Assembly (NCBI GenBank): GCA_964411985.1
Contig: CAYPNF010000044.1
Span: 1-64,000 of the forward strand
Origin: CAYPNF01 sp964411985
GTDB lineage: Bacteria > Verrucomicrobiota > Verrucomicrobiia > Limisphaerales > J093
Direction: 5' to 3'
Length of the DNA: 64,000 nt
A model generated the notes under the pieces. The model ran no database searches and was not told where the DNA came from. It worked only from the letters and a program-made list of their open reading frames with translations. A program made the position numbers and the translations under genes. Positions 17,450 through 26,096 of the stretch are shown here, piece by piece; position 1 is the first letter of the stretch, and every line of letters starts with the position of its first letter.

Positions 17450-18757
17450 TTAGAGGTCCTCGAGTTTGTGCGAGAAGTAACTCTCGTAAGCACTCAGGTC
17501 GAGCAAACCGTGCCCGGAGAGGTTGAACAGGATCACTTTCTTGCGTCCTTCTTCGCGGGCTTTCACGGCCTCATCCACCACACCACAGATGGCATGGGCC
17601 GACTCCGGAGCCGGAACAATGCCCTCGGTGCGGGCAAACAAAGTGCCACACTCGAAGACCTTGTTTTGATGATAAGCCTGGGCTTCGATCAAGCCCAGCT
17701 TGCGCAAGTGACTCACCGTCGGAGCCATCCCGTGGTACCGCAGCCCACCGGCATGGATGGACGGAGGCATGAAGTCGTGCCCCAGGGTGTACATCATCAT
17801 CAAGGGCGTGGTTTGGGCGGTATCGCCAAAATCATACCGCAACTCGCCCTGCGTCAGCGAGGGGCAGGAGGACGGTTCAACGGCCACGATGCGGTACTTC
17901 TTCTTCTCAGTGAGCATCTTGTGCACGAACGGAAACGCGATGCCCGCGAAGTTGCTGCCGCCGCCGGCACAGCCGAAGATGACGTCTGGCTCTTCACCCG
18001 CCTTTTCCATCTGCTTGATCGCTTCCAGACCAATCACGGTCTGGTGCAAACACACATGGTTCAAAACGCTTCCCAGGCAGTACTTGGTGTGCGGATGCTT
18101 CACCGCGTGCTCGATGGCTTCGCTGATGGCAATCCCCAAGCTGCCTGGACAATGGGGATCCTTGGCCAAGAGCTGCTTGCCGTACTCCGTCTGGTCGCTA
18201 GGACTTGGATGCACCGTCGCCCCCCAGGTGTGCATGAGCATCCGGCGGTAAGGTTTGTGTTGATAGCTCACCTTCACCATGAAGACCGTGCAGTCGAGTC
18301 CGAACAGGCGGCAGGCCAGCGCCACCGACGCACCCCACTGTCCTGCACCGGTTTCAGTGGAAAGGCATTTGGTGCCCGCTTCCTTGTTGAAATAGACCTG
18401 CGCCACCGAGGTGTTCACTTTGTGACTGCCAGCCGGGCTTGCCCCTTCGTATTTATAATAGATGTGGGCGGGTGTTTGGAGCGCCTTCTCGAGGCGAACC
18501 GCTCGCAGGAGGGCTGTAGGACGCCAGAGGGCATAAATGTCTCGGACCGGCTCGGGGATCTCGATCCAACGATCGGGACTCATCTCCTGGCGGACCAAGT
18601 TCTCCGGAAAGAGCGCATGCATCATGTCCGGGCTGATCGGCTGCTTGGTGCCTGGGTGCAGGGGTGGAGGCAGAGGCTCCGGGAAATCCGGAAGAATATT
18701 GTACCAACGATCCGGGATCTCGTCCTGGCTCAGGGTGAAACGTGTCGGTTGACTCAT
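17450..18757 (-). CDS. trpB: Tryptophan synthase beta chain, TrpB2 type
   Basis: A 435-residue PLP enzyme joining indole and serine to tryptophan. The PLP-binding Lys is Lys113 in GASPAGSHKVNTS, and the phosphate loop reads CAGGGSNFAG. The long N-terminal extension (WYNILPDFPEPLPPPLHPGT) and the divergent core mark the TrpB2 subgroup rather than TrpB1. TrpB2 proteins often work without TrpA, from free indole. No trpA or other trp gene is within the window, which fits that. The ATG at 18757 begins the family-typical sequence; further upstream in-frame sequence has no family similarity. It is divergent from the NUDIX gene with a 170-base gap. Confidence 0.92.
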   Translation of the reverse strand: MSQPTRFTLSQDEIPDRWYNILPDFPEPLPPPLHPGTKQPISPDMMHALFPENLVRQEMSPDRWIEIPEPVRDIYALWRPTALLRAVRLEKALQTPAHIYYKYEGASPAGSHKVNTSVAQVYFNKEAGTKCLSTETGAGQWGASVALACRLFGLDCTVFMVKVSYQHKPYRRMLMHTWGATVHPSPSDQTEYGKQLLAKDPHCPGSLGIAISEAIEHAVKHPHTKYCLGSVLNHVCLHQTVIGLEAIKQMEKAGEEPDVIFGCAGGGSNFAGIAFPFVHKMLTEKKKYRIVAVEPSSCPSLTQGELRYDFGDTAQTTPLMMMYTLGHDFMPPSIHAGGLRYHGMAPTVSHLRKLGLIEAQAYHQNKVFECGTLFARTEGIVPAPESAHAICGVVDEAVKAREEGRKKVILFNLSGHGLLDLSAYESYFSHKLEDL

Positions 18758-18927
18758 GTGCTTGTATTGGCTCTGGTTATGCTGCGCAAAAGCCCTATCC
18801 TTGATTAGATGCAGAGTCAACCAAATCTTGCCACATCTCGCCAACAAAGTCCCACCCCCAACCGTTCCCGCACGCACGCGCAAAAACCTCGCCCTTGGAC
18901 ACCCCCTGCACTAGCCTCGACCCCAGA

Positions 18928-19431
18928 ATGAGCGAAGAGATTTTTGACGTGGTCGACGAGCAGGATCAGGTCATAGGCCAAGCTCCCCGGCCGCAAGTCC
19001 ACCGCGAAGGACTGCGGCACCGGGCAGTTCACGTCCTGATGTTCAATCGCAAGGGCGAGGTCTTCCTGCAAAAGCGCTCCTCGCGGAAGGACTGTTTTCC
19101 AGGACGATGGGATTCCTCGGCCTCAGGTCATCTCGATCATGGCGAGGACTACGACACCTGTGCGGTCCGTGAGGTCCGAGAAGAGCTAGGCTACACCCTG
19201 GACCATGTTCCCGAGCGCTGTTTCAAACTCGCCGCCTGCGAGGCCACGGGACAGGAGTTCGTTTGGACGTATCGTTGCGTCGCCGAGGGACCGTTTCTCC
19301 TGAATCCCGATGAAATTGAAACAGGAGGTTGGTTTGCTCCCGAGCAACTGGTGCGCTGGATGACTGAGAAACCGGATGATTTTGCCCCCTCTTTCCGCGC
19401 CATTTGGGAAAGGCTCTTCCCTGCTTCCTGA
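18928..19431 (+). CDS. NUDIX hydrolase
   Basis: A 167-residue cytoplasmic hydrolase of nucleoside diphosphates linked to another moiety. The complete Nudix box runs from Gly in GHLDHGED through REVREELGY, with the REVREEL core that binds magnesium. The preceding VFLQKRSSRKDCFPGRWDSS and the overall layout resemble the YfcD/isopentenyl-diphosphate-isomerase-like branch. Substrate is not predictable. The ATG at 18928 is chosen because the domain begins there (SEEIFDVVDEQDQV). The DUF1080 gene begins 67 bases after its stop on the same strand. Confidence 0.9.
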   Translation: MSEEIFDVVDEQDQVIGQAPRPQVHREGLRHRAVHVLMFNRKGEVFLQKRSSRKDCFPGRWDSSASGHLDHGEDYDTCAVREVREELGYTLDHVPERCFKLAACEATGQEFVWTYRCVAEGPFLLNPDEIETGGWFAPEQLVRWMTEKPDDFAPSFRAIWERLFPAS

Positions 19432-19498
19432 GCAGGCTTCGTTACAAGATTTGACTCCGGTTCCAGACGGGCGCATCGTCCCTACAGAATCAAACCCT

Positions 19499-20254
19499 AT
19501 GAAATCCACCCCAATTCTCCTCTCGCTGACCCTCCTCACCGCGACCTTATCAACGCCGAGCCTCACCGCAGCGGACAACACCGCTCCTCCCGGATTCGTG
19601 CGTCTGTTCAATGGCAAGGACCTGACGGGCTGGAAGGCGCCCGATGGGGACAATGGCCACTGGAAAGTCGTGAACGGCGTTATCGACTACGACGCGGCGA
19701 GTGAAGCGAAGGGGGACAAGAACCTCTGGAGTGAGAAGGAATATGGGAACTTCGTGCTGCAGGTGGATTGGCGCATCAAGGAAACACCTTACGTAAACCC
19801 CAGCGTGCCCTACATTCTGCCGGATGGCACGCACGCCAAGGATATCACGGGTAAGGAAATGAAGTTGGCACTGCCAGATTCCGATTCCGGGGTGTTCCTA
19901 CGGGGGGAGGGCAAGTACCAGGTCAACATCTGGTGCTGGCCGATCGGCTCCGGTGAGATGTATGGGATTCGCACCGATGCCAACATGCCGGCCGAAGTCC
20001 GGGCCGCAGTCACGCCTCGAACCCAAGCGGACAAACCCGTTGGAGAATGGAACCACTTTGAGATTACGGTTCGCGGTAGTCGGGTCACCGTCCTTCTCAA
20101 CGGAAGGACCGTTCTGCCTGGTGCCGAGATTCCGGGCTTGCCACCCAAAGGACGAATCGCATTCCAACACCATGGCGGGAAGCAGAATGGTGTCTGGAAC
20201 AGCCCTCCCAGCCTGCTCCAGTTCAAGAACGTCTACGTGAAGGAGCTCGACTAA
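19499..20254 (+). CDS. Secreted DUF1080 (3-keto-disaccharide hydrolase-type) protein
   Basis: A 251-residue protein with a signal peptide (PILLSLTLLTATLSTPSLTAA) and a concanavalin-like DUF1080 domain: FVRLFNGKDLTGWKAPDG, YGNFVLQVDWRIKE, DSGVFLRGEGKYQVNIW and WNHFEITVRGSRVTVLLNG. Characterised relatives hydrolyse 3-keto-glycosides, and many Verrucomicrobiota carry dozens. The ATG at 19499 begins the signal peptide; in-frame sequence extends upstream into the NUDIX gene but is not plausible protein. The gene ends at the edge of the repeat cluster. Confidence 0.9.
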   Translation: MKSTPILLSLTLLTATLSTPSLTAADNTAPPGFVRLFNGKDLTGWKAPDGDNGHWKVVNGVIDYDAASEAKGDKNLWSEKEYGNFVLQVDWRIKETPYVNPSVPYILPDGTHAKDITGKEMKLALPDSDSGVFLRGEGKYQVNIWCWPIGSGEMYGIRTDANMPAEVRAAVTPRTQADKPVGEWNHFEITVRGSRVTVLLNGRTVLPGAEIPGLPPKGRIAFQHHGGKQNGVWNSPPSLLQFKNVYVKELD

Positions 20255-20260
20255 GGGGGA

Positions 20261-20305
20261 AGGGGAAAAAGCGGCACCTAAGGGCGCACGCACTCCAAGA
20301 CCTGG
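20261..20305 (+). repeat. Intergenic repeat, copy 1
   Basis: This 45-base unit differs at one base from the copy at 20417-20461 (156 bases downstream). It starts seven bases after the DUF1080 stop codon. Its reverse complement begins with CCAGGTCTTGGAGTGCG and ends in a GCCGC-rich stretch, matching the segment at 20336-20382, so neighbouring copies can fold into a hairpin. The same core recurs, degenerate, at 35744-35788. Confidence 0.85.
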
Positions 20306-20335
20306 CGGAAATTCAACGAACCCTCCGCTGTGCGA

Positions 20336-20382
20336 CAGCTTTTGGAGTGCGGCGAGGAGCGCAGCGATGTGCCGCTTTCCCA
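20336..20382 (+). repeat. Intergenic repeat, inverted partner
   Basis: CTTTTGGAGTGCGGCGAG at the left and GTGCCGCTTTCCC at the right match the reverse complement of the flanking repeat copies at 20261 and 20417, with a variable middle. Paired with either flank it would form a stem of about 15 bp on each side of an internal loop. Confidence 0.7.
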
Positions 20383-20416
20383 GGCCCTCACGCCACCCAG
20401 AAGTGCATAGGAAGGG

Positions 20417-20461
20417 AGGGGAAAAAGCGGCACCTAGGGGCGCACGCACTCCAAGACCTGG
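20417..20461 (+). repeat. Intergenic repeat, copy 2
   Basis: Second direct copy of the 45-base unit at 20261-20305, with one substitution (CCTAAGGG versus CCTAGGGG). It lies just before the 3' end of the converging lactonase gene, so the whole 242-base convergent gap is occupied by this cluster and holds no gene. Confidence 0.85.
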
Positions 20462-20496
20462 AGGACTTCCGTAGGCCTTCCTTTCCCTGAAACCGC

Positions 20497-21564
20497 CTAC
20501 TTGGCGATCTTGCCCTTGGTGGACGTGCGAATCCTGCAGAGATACTGATTCGCCGTCATGTAGAGGGTCGAACCGTCATCGCCCCAAGCGCAGTTCGCGG
20601 TGGGTTCGCCCGTGGCAATTGTCCCCAAGTGCTTGCCGTCAGGCGAGAGAACTAAAACGCCCCCTGGTCCTGTGGCAAAGAGGTTTCCTTTGAGGTCCAC
20701 TTTCAAACCATCAGGCGATCCCTTTCGGCCGGGCACCAGGGGAGCCGCGTCAAAGAAGAGCCGGCCTGCGTCCAAGGTTCCATTCGCCTGGATGCCGTAC
20801 GCCATGATGCGAGGGGCCTTATCGTCGGAAATGGCCACATACAAGGTCTTTTCGTCCGGCGAAAGCGCTACTCCGTTCGGGAAAGTCAAATCCTTGTTCA
20901 AGGCCACCAAGGAACCGTCCGGGCGGAGGAGGTAAAGGCCGTTGAAGACCAGTTCCTTGTCCGGACTCTTATTCAGACCATTCAAGCCGTAAGGGGGATC
21001 GGTGAAATAGAGATCGCCATTCGCCCGAAAGACCAGATCATTGGGGCTGTTCAGGCGGCGGTCGAGGTAGTAGCGGGCCAAGGTGGTAAAACGTCCGTCC
21101 TTCTCCAGACGAGCCACTCGGCGGTCGCCGTGCTGGCACAAGATCAGGCGGTTCTGAGAGTCAAGGGTCAGGCCATTCGCCCCAGATTCCCCTCCCCTCG
21201 CCTGCTGTCCCGTGTAACCGCTGGGATAGAGGTAATCGCGTGTCCCAACCCCTTCCTTCCACTCGAAGACGACGTTCCTGGGAACATCGGTGAACAAAAG
21301 GCTCTGGGTGACCGGATGCCAAACCGGTCCTTCGGCCCACTGAAATCCTCCCGCCAATTTTTCGATTTTGGCGTCGGGAGGGATCAGAGCGTCGAGGGCA
21401 GGATCGAGCCGCTCGACGGATCCCATCGCGGGATACTCTTTCTTGACGGCCTTGGCTGCCGACTTTTTAGGCGCTTTCTCTGCTGAACGCTCCACTGCCG
21501 CCTGAATGCAAACACCCAGGGTGAGTGCCGTCGCCAATGCCACCGATCGCTTTAAGCCACGCAT
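20497..21564 (-). CDS. SMP-30/gluconolactonase-like secreted protein
   Basis: A 355-residue six-bladed propeller of the SMP-30/gluconolactonase/LRE family, which hydrolyses sugar lactones with a bound divalent metal. The metal-site region is GGFQWAEGPVWHPVTQSLLF with its Glu. NSPNDLVFRANGDLYFTDPP supplies the central Asn and Asp. GVALSPDEKTLYVAISD and SPDGLKVDLKGNLF follow. An N-terminal signal peptide (RSVALATALTLGVCIQAA) and a Lys/Ala-rich linker precede the propeller. The ATG at 21564 begins the signal peptide. It is divergent from the response-regulator gene at 21672, with 107 bases between the starts. Confidence 0.9.
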   Translation of the reverse strand: MRGLKRSVALATALTLGVCIQAAVERSAEKAPKKSAAKAVKKEYPAMGSVERLDPALDALIPPDAKIEKLAGGFQWAEGPVWHPVTQSLLFTDVPRNVVFEWKEGVGTRDYLYPSGYTGQQARGGESGANGLTLDSQNRLILCQHGDRRVARLEKDGRFTTLARYYLDRRLNSPNDLVFRANGDLYFTDPPYGLNGLNKSPDKELVFNGLYLLRPDGSLVALNKDLTFPNGVALSPDEKTLYVAISDDKAPRIMAYGIQANGTLDAGRLFFDAAPLVPGRKGSPDGLKVDLKGNLFATGPGGVLVLSPDGKHLGTIATGEPTANCAWGDDGSTLYMTANQYLCRIRTSTKGKIAK

Positions 21565-21671
21565 AATGATATTGAGAGCCACGGGGAGAATCAAATGTCG
21601 GCGCACGACGGTCAAGGCAAAAGCCGATGTCTTGCTTTCGGGAGGCGAGGATGGCACAGTAGAACCAAACC

Positions 21672-22337
21672 ATGAGCCCCAAACGCATTCTCATCATCGA
21701 GGATGATGATCTCCAGTACGAGATCTACGAGGAGGCGTTGTCTGACTATGCGCTGGTCCGGGCCCAAACCGGCTCTGAGGCGTTGGCATTGGTCTTTAAG
21801 CAGAAACCCGATTTGATCCTCCTGGACCACGTCCTGAGCCATGGAGAACTGGGCCTCGACTACGTCCCCGAGCTCAAGGAACTCATTCCCTACGTTCCCA
21901 TCATCATCGTTTCCGGAGCACTGGAGGTTCACCAGCAGATTCTCGCTCTGCAAGGCCCCCGGCGTGCCCATTACTGCCTTACCAAACCCGTGGACTTGCA
22001 CGACCTAAAGCGCACGATCACCACCGCCCTCGCCGAATGCGGGGCGACGGAGATCGTACGCCAGTTCGAGGCCCTCGAGAGATCGAAGCGGGTCGATGTG
22101 GAGGATCTGCTGAGCCGGTCGACCGACCGCCTCTCTCGCCAGACGGAGATCCGACGCCAGCTTCGTGAATCCACCGCCCGCCCGAATATCTCCGCACTTT
22201 CGAGAAAGTACCGGGTAGCTCGGCGCACGATTATCCGGGACCTCCAGGAACTTATCCGCCGAGGGGAGATTCCCGCCGAAGTCTATCCCAAGTGGGAATC
22301 GGAAGGGGATGAGGAAGAGGGTACCGGGGCGCCCTGA
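21672..22337 (+). CDS. Response regulator with C-terminal HTH
   Basis: A 221-residue protein. Residues 1-125 form a receiver with the acidic cluster IIEDDD, the acceptor Asp in LILLDHVLS, and the conserved LTKPVDLHDL. A charged linker (SRSTDRLSRQTEIRRQ) leads to a winged-helix-like domain at about 165-205 (LSRKYRVARRTIIRDLQEL), resembling HTH_11/DeoR rather than OmpR or LuxR outputs. The tail is acidic. A receiver joined to that DNA-binding type is less common. It is convergent with the hybrid kinase gene, which has its own receiver, and the two could belong to one pathway. Confidence 0.82.
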   Translation: MSPKRILIIEDDDLQYEIYEEALSDYALVRAQTGSEALALVFKQKPDLILLDHVLSHGELGLDYVPELKELIPYVPIIIVSGALEVHQQILALQGPRRAHYCLTKPVDLHDLKRTITTALAECGATEIVRQFEALERSKRVDVEDLLSRSTDRLSRQTEIRRQLRESTARPNISALSRKYRVARRTIIRDLQELIRRGEIPAEVYPKWESEGDEEEGTGAP

Positions 22338-22354
22338 CAACGCCTAAGGGCGAC

Positions 22355-22385
22355 CTAGTTTGGGAAGCCCATTTCCCCAAGCTAG
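22355..22385. terminator. Hairpin in the convergent gap, probable two-way terminator
   Basis: CTAGTTTGGGAA and TTCCCCAAGCTAG are near-complementary arms (one G-U pair and one bulge) around a six-base loop. They lie between the stop of the receiver/HTH gene and the stop of the hybrid kinase gene. No U-run is seen on either strand, so the call rests on position and stem strength. Confidence 0.45.
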
Positions 22386-22439
22386 ACCGGGTCCTCCTTA
22401 AGGGGTCTCCGCGCGGAGGATCGGCCGGTGTTTCACAAT

Positions 22440-25400
22440 TCACCGTGACAGTTCTTCGCGGGGCAAGCGATCCAGCACCTTACGAACAACAACCGCCAGA
22501 TCAGATCGGAGGACCGGCTTGAGCAGAAAGGCCTGTATGCCTCGATCGCGTGCAACCTCGTCGGAGACCTTGTCGTTGAATCCACTGCACAAGATCACCG
22601 GTAAAGAAGGTCGAACTTTCAGCATCTCCTGCGCCAGCTCAAGACCAGGAATCCGAGGCATTGTCTGGTCGGTGATCACCAAATCGTAGTTCTGCGGTGC
22701 AGCTTTGAAGACGCTTAACGCCTGCATGCTGTTCTGGTGCGCCTCGACTTTGTAGCCCAAGGAACTCAAGACTCGCGCCAACATCCTCAGGAGAGCAGGC
22801 TCGTCGTCGATGAGGAGAACACGCTCCGTCCCGGTTGGAAGCGGACCCACAACTGAAGATGCAGTGTTGGGCTCCTGGCTCACTGCAGGAAGCAGGACGT
22901 GGAAGGAAGCGCCTTTCCCGAGTTCGCTGTAGACATGAATCGCGCCAGCGTGGCTCTTGACGATCCCTTCCACTACAGCGAGCCCCATACCCGTACCTTT
23001 GCCTACCTCTTTGGTAGTGAAGAAGGGGTCAAAGATGCGGCCCAGGATCGCAGAGTCAATCCCGGGACCTTTGTCCGTGACCACAAGACGGACGTGCTTG
23101 CCCGGCTGTAGAGGTTCATACCGACGGGCATCTTCTTCATCCAGTTCGACCGCGCAAAGTTCCATGGTTAGCAACCCACCGCGATCCTCCATTGCCTGCA
23201 CGGCATTGACGCCTAAGTTCATGATCACTTGGTGCAACTGGGTAGGGTCTGCCATCACCGGCGGAAGGTCCGGTTCCACAAGGACTTGAATGTCAATAGT
23301 GGACGGCGTGGAGGCTCGTAGAAGTTGGTACGTATCGCGTACCAAATCGCCCACCTGTGTGGGCTTGAATTCCTGGAGTCGCGTGCGACTGAAGGCGAGG
23401 ATCTGCTTAACCAAGTCCCTTCCCCGAAGCCCGGCTTTCTTGATCTCTTGTAGGTTGTCCTGGATTGGGGAGTCTGGGGGGGAATCGTCAATACTTAACT
23501 CGGTAAACCCGAGGATCGCACCCAATATATTATTGAAGTCATGAGCGATACCTCCGGACAGCGTTCCGATCGCTTCCAACTTCTGGGACTGCCGCAAATG
23601 ACGTTCCACTTCCAGGTCACGAGTTACGTCCCGTGCGATCAGTGCCAAGGCGGTGACTCTTGTCTGCGGGTCCCGAATGGGCGACACCGTCACGTGGAGT
23701 TCCAGACGCTTTCCACCCTGTTGCCGCCCGCTGATCAGTCCTTTATAGACCTCACCACCGACCGCAATCCTCAATGCGTCTTCAAAGTCGAGCCTACCCT
23801 GAAAGATCTCCGCCAGTCTTCGGCGGTACACTGCGTCGCGAGGTTGGCCAAGTACCACCTCCGCGGCTGGGTTGACGTACCGCACCGTGAAATCGGTCTC
23901 AAGGATGATCACAATTTCCACGGTTTGCTCCATGGCATGGAGTAGACTCAGCCGCGCTTCCTGTTCACGTAGCTTCTCCGCAATTTCCCGGGTTAACGCT
24001 TGTGAGCGTTCGGTTACCCGTTCCTCCAGCAGGACATTCGCTTCTTCAATGGCTGTGAAATTCGCCCGCAGTTGCTTCGCCATTCCACGAAAGTTGTCCA
24101 CCAGAACAGCCATTTCCTCGATCAGGGTCTTTGGCCACTGAATCTCCCCATGGGACTTGAGGATCTCTGGGACACTAGTTGTAAGCCTGCCCAAGCTCGC
24201 CAGGGGCGCCACCATGGATCTACTGAGCGCGTAGGCGATCGCCGCCGCCAACAGAATGACCAGTGCCAGCAGATTCATGGCAGAGGCCGCGTAGCGCCGC
24301 AAGTACTGCACCTCCCCAACCATGGAAACTTCGGCCACCAGCTTGAATGGAATATCCTCACTCAAGGTTCGCTCATAGCGGAAGTAGGAACGCCGCCAAC
24401 GTTCGAAGAAAGGGGTGTTGGGCTGGGGGTCGGCAATCTGTTGCGATACTTCGTCATCGAACCTGATAACCCTGTACCTGCCTTCCCGTTGGTACGTTGT
24501 CATGAGGGGCAACGCCTTCGAGGTGGAAGCCACAATTTGCCCGCTTCGATCCAGAACGCAAACCTGGTTCGACGAAGTCACGGCCACCCGGGTCAAAAGC
24601 CCGGACAACTCCTCCACATTCACGACCCCGATGGAGAACGCCCTCATGTGTCCTCCCTCCAAGATAGGCACGGTCAGCGCAAAGACGTTGGAAGCTGTCC
24701 CGAAAAGAGGACTATAGAGGTCAGAAACGACGGACTTACTGGTTTTTAGCATTTCCTGGTAGTATGCCCTGCTGGAGAAATCAACGCCTACCGTGACCGT
24801 ACCTCTCTCGTCTACTTCAGGGGAAAAGGCAACGGTAACCGCCCGCTCGTTCATGATTCCCAATCGTAGCAGACCGGGGTTTAGGGAGCGGATCACATCG
24901 AGATGCGGCTGGATACGGCTAGCTTGATCGGTCGGATACTGGGCTGCCAGCCGAGCCACACCCTCGACGGTTTGCTGGTGCTCCTCGACCCACTTGGATA
25001 CCAGCAGACGAGCGGAACTGCCAAGACTTCGAAGCTGTGCTACGGTATCGCGCTCGTATTGAGCCACTTCATATCGCATCGCAAAACTCAAGGAAATGAG
25101 GCCAGGAATCAGGACAAAGCCGATGATCAAATTGAAAAGCAGGACCCGGAACGGGACCTGGCTGGGGGACTGATCCCTGCTTCGCCAGTAGGTCCAAGCC
25201 AGCAGAGAGGTACTGGCAAGCAAAGCGTTGAGGATCGCGTTGATCATCTGCTTGGCGATGACCAATTCCGTCGTCAGGAGGTCTACCCCCATGACTTGGT
25301 GGTAGAAGACGAAGGCCAACACCCACCCAATCGCCCCGTAGTAAATCAGCACCAGCCACACGACGCTGGTGGGGCGCCGGTGCCACCAATAGCCGACGAA

Positions 25401-25658
25401 AGCCGCCTCCAAGACGAAAATGACAGCACCGTAAGGATGGTTCCAATGGTAGTACGTGGGAATGTAGGCGAGCAAGGCAGCCACCAATCCAGGCCCCAAT
25501 CCAAATCGGCATACCCCGAACAAAACTGCTGCCGATCCCAGAAGAAAATCAACGTTATGATAGAGGGGAATCTTGAAACAGTTGATCACCAAACCGGCCA
25601 ATCCAACGAGAAGCCCCTGCCGCAACTGCTGGAGTGCCACTTGGACTGAGCTTCGCAT
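22440..25658 (-). CDS. Membrane hybrid histidine kinase with dCACHE, PAS and receiver
   Basis: A 1072-residue hybrid kinase. About six N-terminal hydrophobic segments (residues 20-175) resemble a MASE-type sensor. These are followed by a periplasmic dCACHE-like domain (about 220-450) and a further membrane segment (MNLLALVILLAAAIAYAL). A HAMP-like region, a PAS domain near 590 (VEIVIILETDFTVRYVN) and a HisKA helix follow; the His is near 705 in SGGIAHDFNNILG. The ATPase domain has VMNLGVNAVQAM, VTDKGPGID and GTGMGLAVVEGI. The C-terminal receiver carries its Asp near 995 in LVITDQTMPR. Internal phosphorelay to an external phosphotransfer protein is expected. The ATG at 25658 is chosen; further upstream reading gives no protein-like sequence. 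Confidence 0.9.
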   Translation of the reverse strand: MRSSVQVALQQLRQGLLVGLAGLVINCFKIPLYHNVDFLLGSAAVLFGVCRFGLGPGLVAALLAYIPTYYHWNHPYGAVIFVLEAAFVGYWWHRRPTSVVWLVLIYYGAIGWVLAFVFYHQVMGVDLLTTELVIAKQMINAILNALLASTSLLAWTYWRSRDQSPSQVPFRVLLFNLIIGFVLIPGLISLSFAMRYEVAQYERDTVAQLRSLGSSARLLVSKWVEEHQQTVEGVARLAAQYPTDQASRIQPHLDVIRSLNPGLLRLGIMNERAVTVAFSPEVDERGTVTVGVDFSSRAYYQEMLKTSKSVVSDLYSPLFGTASNVFALTVPILEGGHMRAFSIGVVNVEELSGLLTRVAVTSSNQVCVLDRSGQIVASTSKALPLMTTYQREGRYRVIRFDDEVSQQIADPQPNTPFFERWRRSYFRYERTLSEDIPFKLVAEVSMVGEVQYLRRYAASAMNLLALVILLAAAIAYALSRSMVAPLASLGRLTTSVPEILKSHGEIQWPKTLIEEMAVLVDNFRGMAKQLRANFTAIEEANVLLEERVTERSQALTREIAEKLREQEARLSLLHAMEQTVEIVIILETDFTVRYVNPAAEVVLGQPRDAVYRRRLAEIFQGRLDFEDALRIAVGGEVYKGLISGRQQGGKRLELHVTVSPIRDPQTRVTALALIARDVTRDLEVERHLRQSQKLEAIGTLSGGIAHDFNNILGAILGFTELSIDDSPPDSPIQDNLQEIKKAGLRGRDLVKQILAFSRTRLQEFKPTQVGDLVRDTYQLLRASTPSTIDIQVLVEPDLPPVMADPTQLHQVIMNLGVNAVQAMEDRGGLLTMELCAVELDEEDARRYEPLQPGKHVRLVVTDKGPGIDSAILGRIFDPFFTTKEVGKGTGMGLAVVEGIVKSHAGAIHVYSELGKGASFHVLLPAVSQEPNTASSVVGPLPTGTERVLLIDDEPALLRMLARVLSSLGYKVEAHQNSMQALSVFKAAPQNYDLVITDQTMPRIPGLELAQEMLKVRPSLPVILCSGFNDKVSDEVARDRGIQAFLLKPVLRSDLAVVVRKVLDRLPREELSR

Positions 25659-26096
25659 TCGTTCCTGCTCATACCATCCCCTACGCTCTTTGGGAAGCCC
25701 GAAAGGGCCCCCCTGGAATGTGATCCTGCCTGGGCAAGAAAGAAGGCCGTTGCCATCTCTGGAGTCGTAGCCCGAACCGTAAAACGCTGGTGCGCCTCCA
25801 CGTGGTCTTTCCACACGCCGTCGCTACATAACATGGCAAGTGGGAAAAAGGGGGACTATCCAGGGTAAACCGTGAAGAAAACCGAAGCAGGCAGGAAGTG
25901 AATGATCTTCACCGATCCCCCTTCCGTCTTCTTCCGGCGGCTTCATGGAGGAGCACTCCAGACAGGCCAAACAGGCCTACATCGTGTGCCGTTGCATGCG
26001 CCCGATGCAACTGCATGAGAAGGTCACGGCGCTGCCGTGGTTCTGCCTATGACGCTCCGCGGATTCCGCTCCAAACCAGTTCCTTTCTGACATCGT
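25659..26096. other. 438-base gap with a dyad; no gene
   Basis: This stretch lies between the start of the hybrid kinase (to the left, minus) and the end of the DUF2330 gene (to the right, minus). Short reading frames here have no recognisable content. A perfect dyad GTTGCAT-7 bases-ATGCAAC at 25991-26011 is the only clear structure, with an extra TGCAT right after it. It could be a terminator-like hairpin after the DUF2330 gene or an operator. The kinase promoter should also lie here but I could not fix it. Confidence 0.5.

Noticed and set aside
17408..18808. 466-codon open frame on the plus strand opposite trpB
   Set aside because: It is the antisense shadow of a clear TrpB2 gene with matching codon bias; the translation has no recognisable content.
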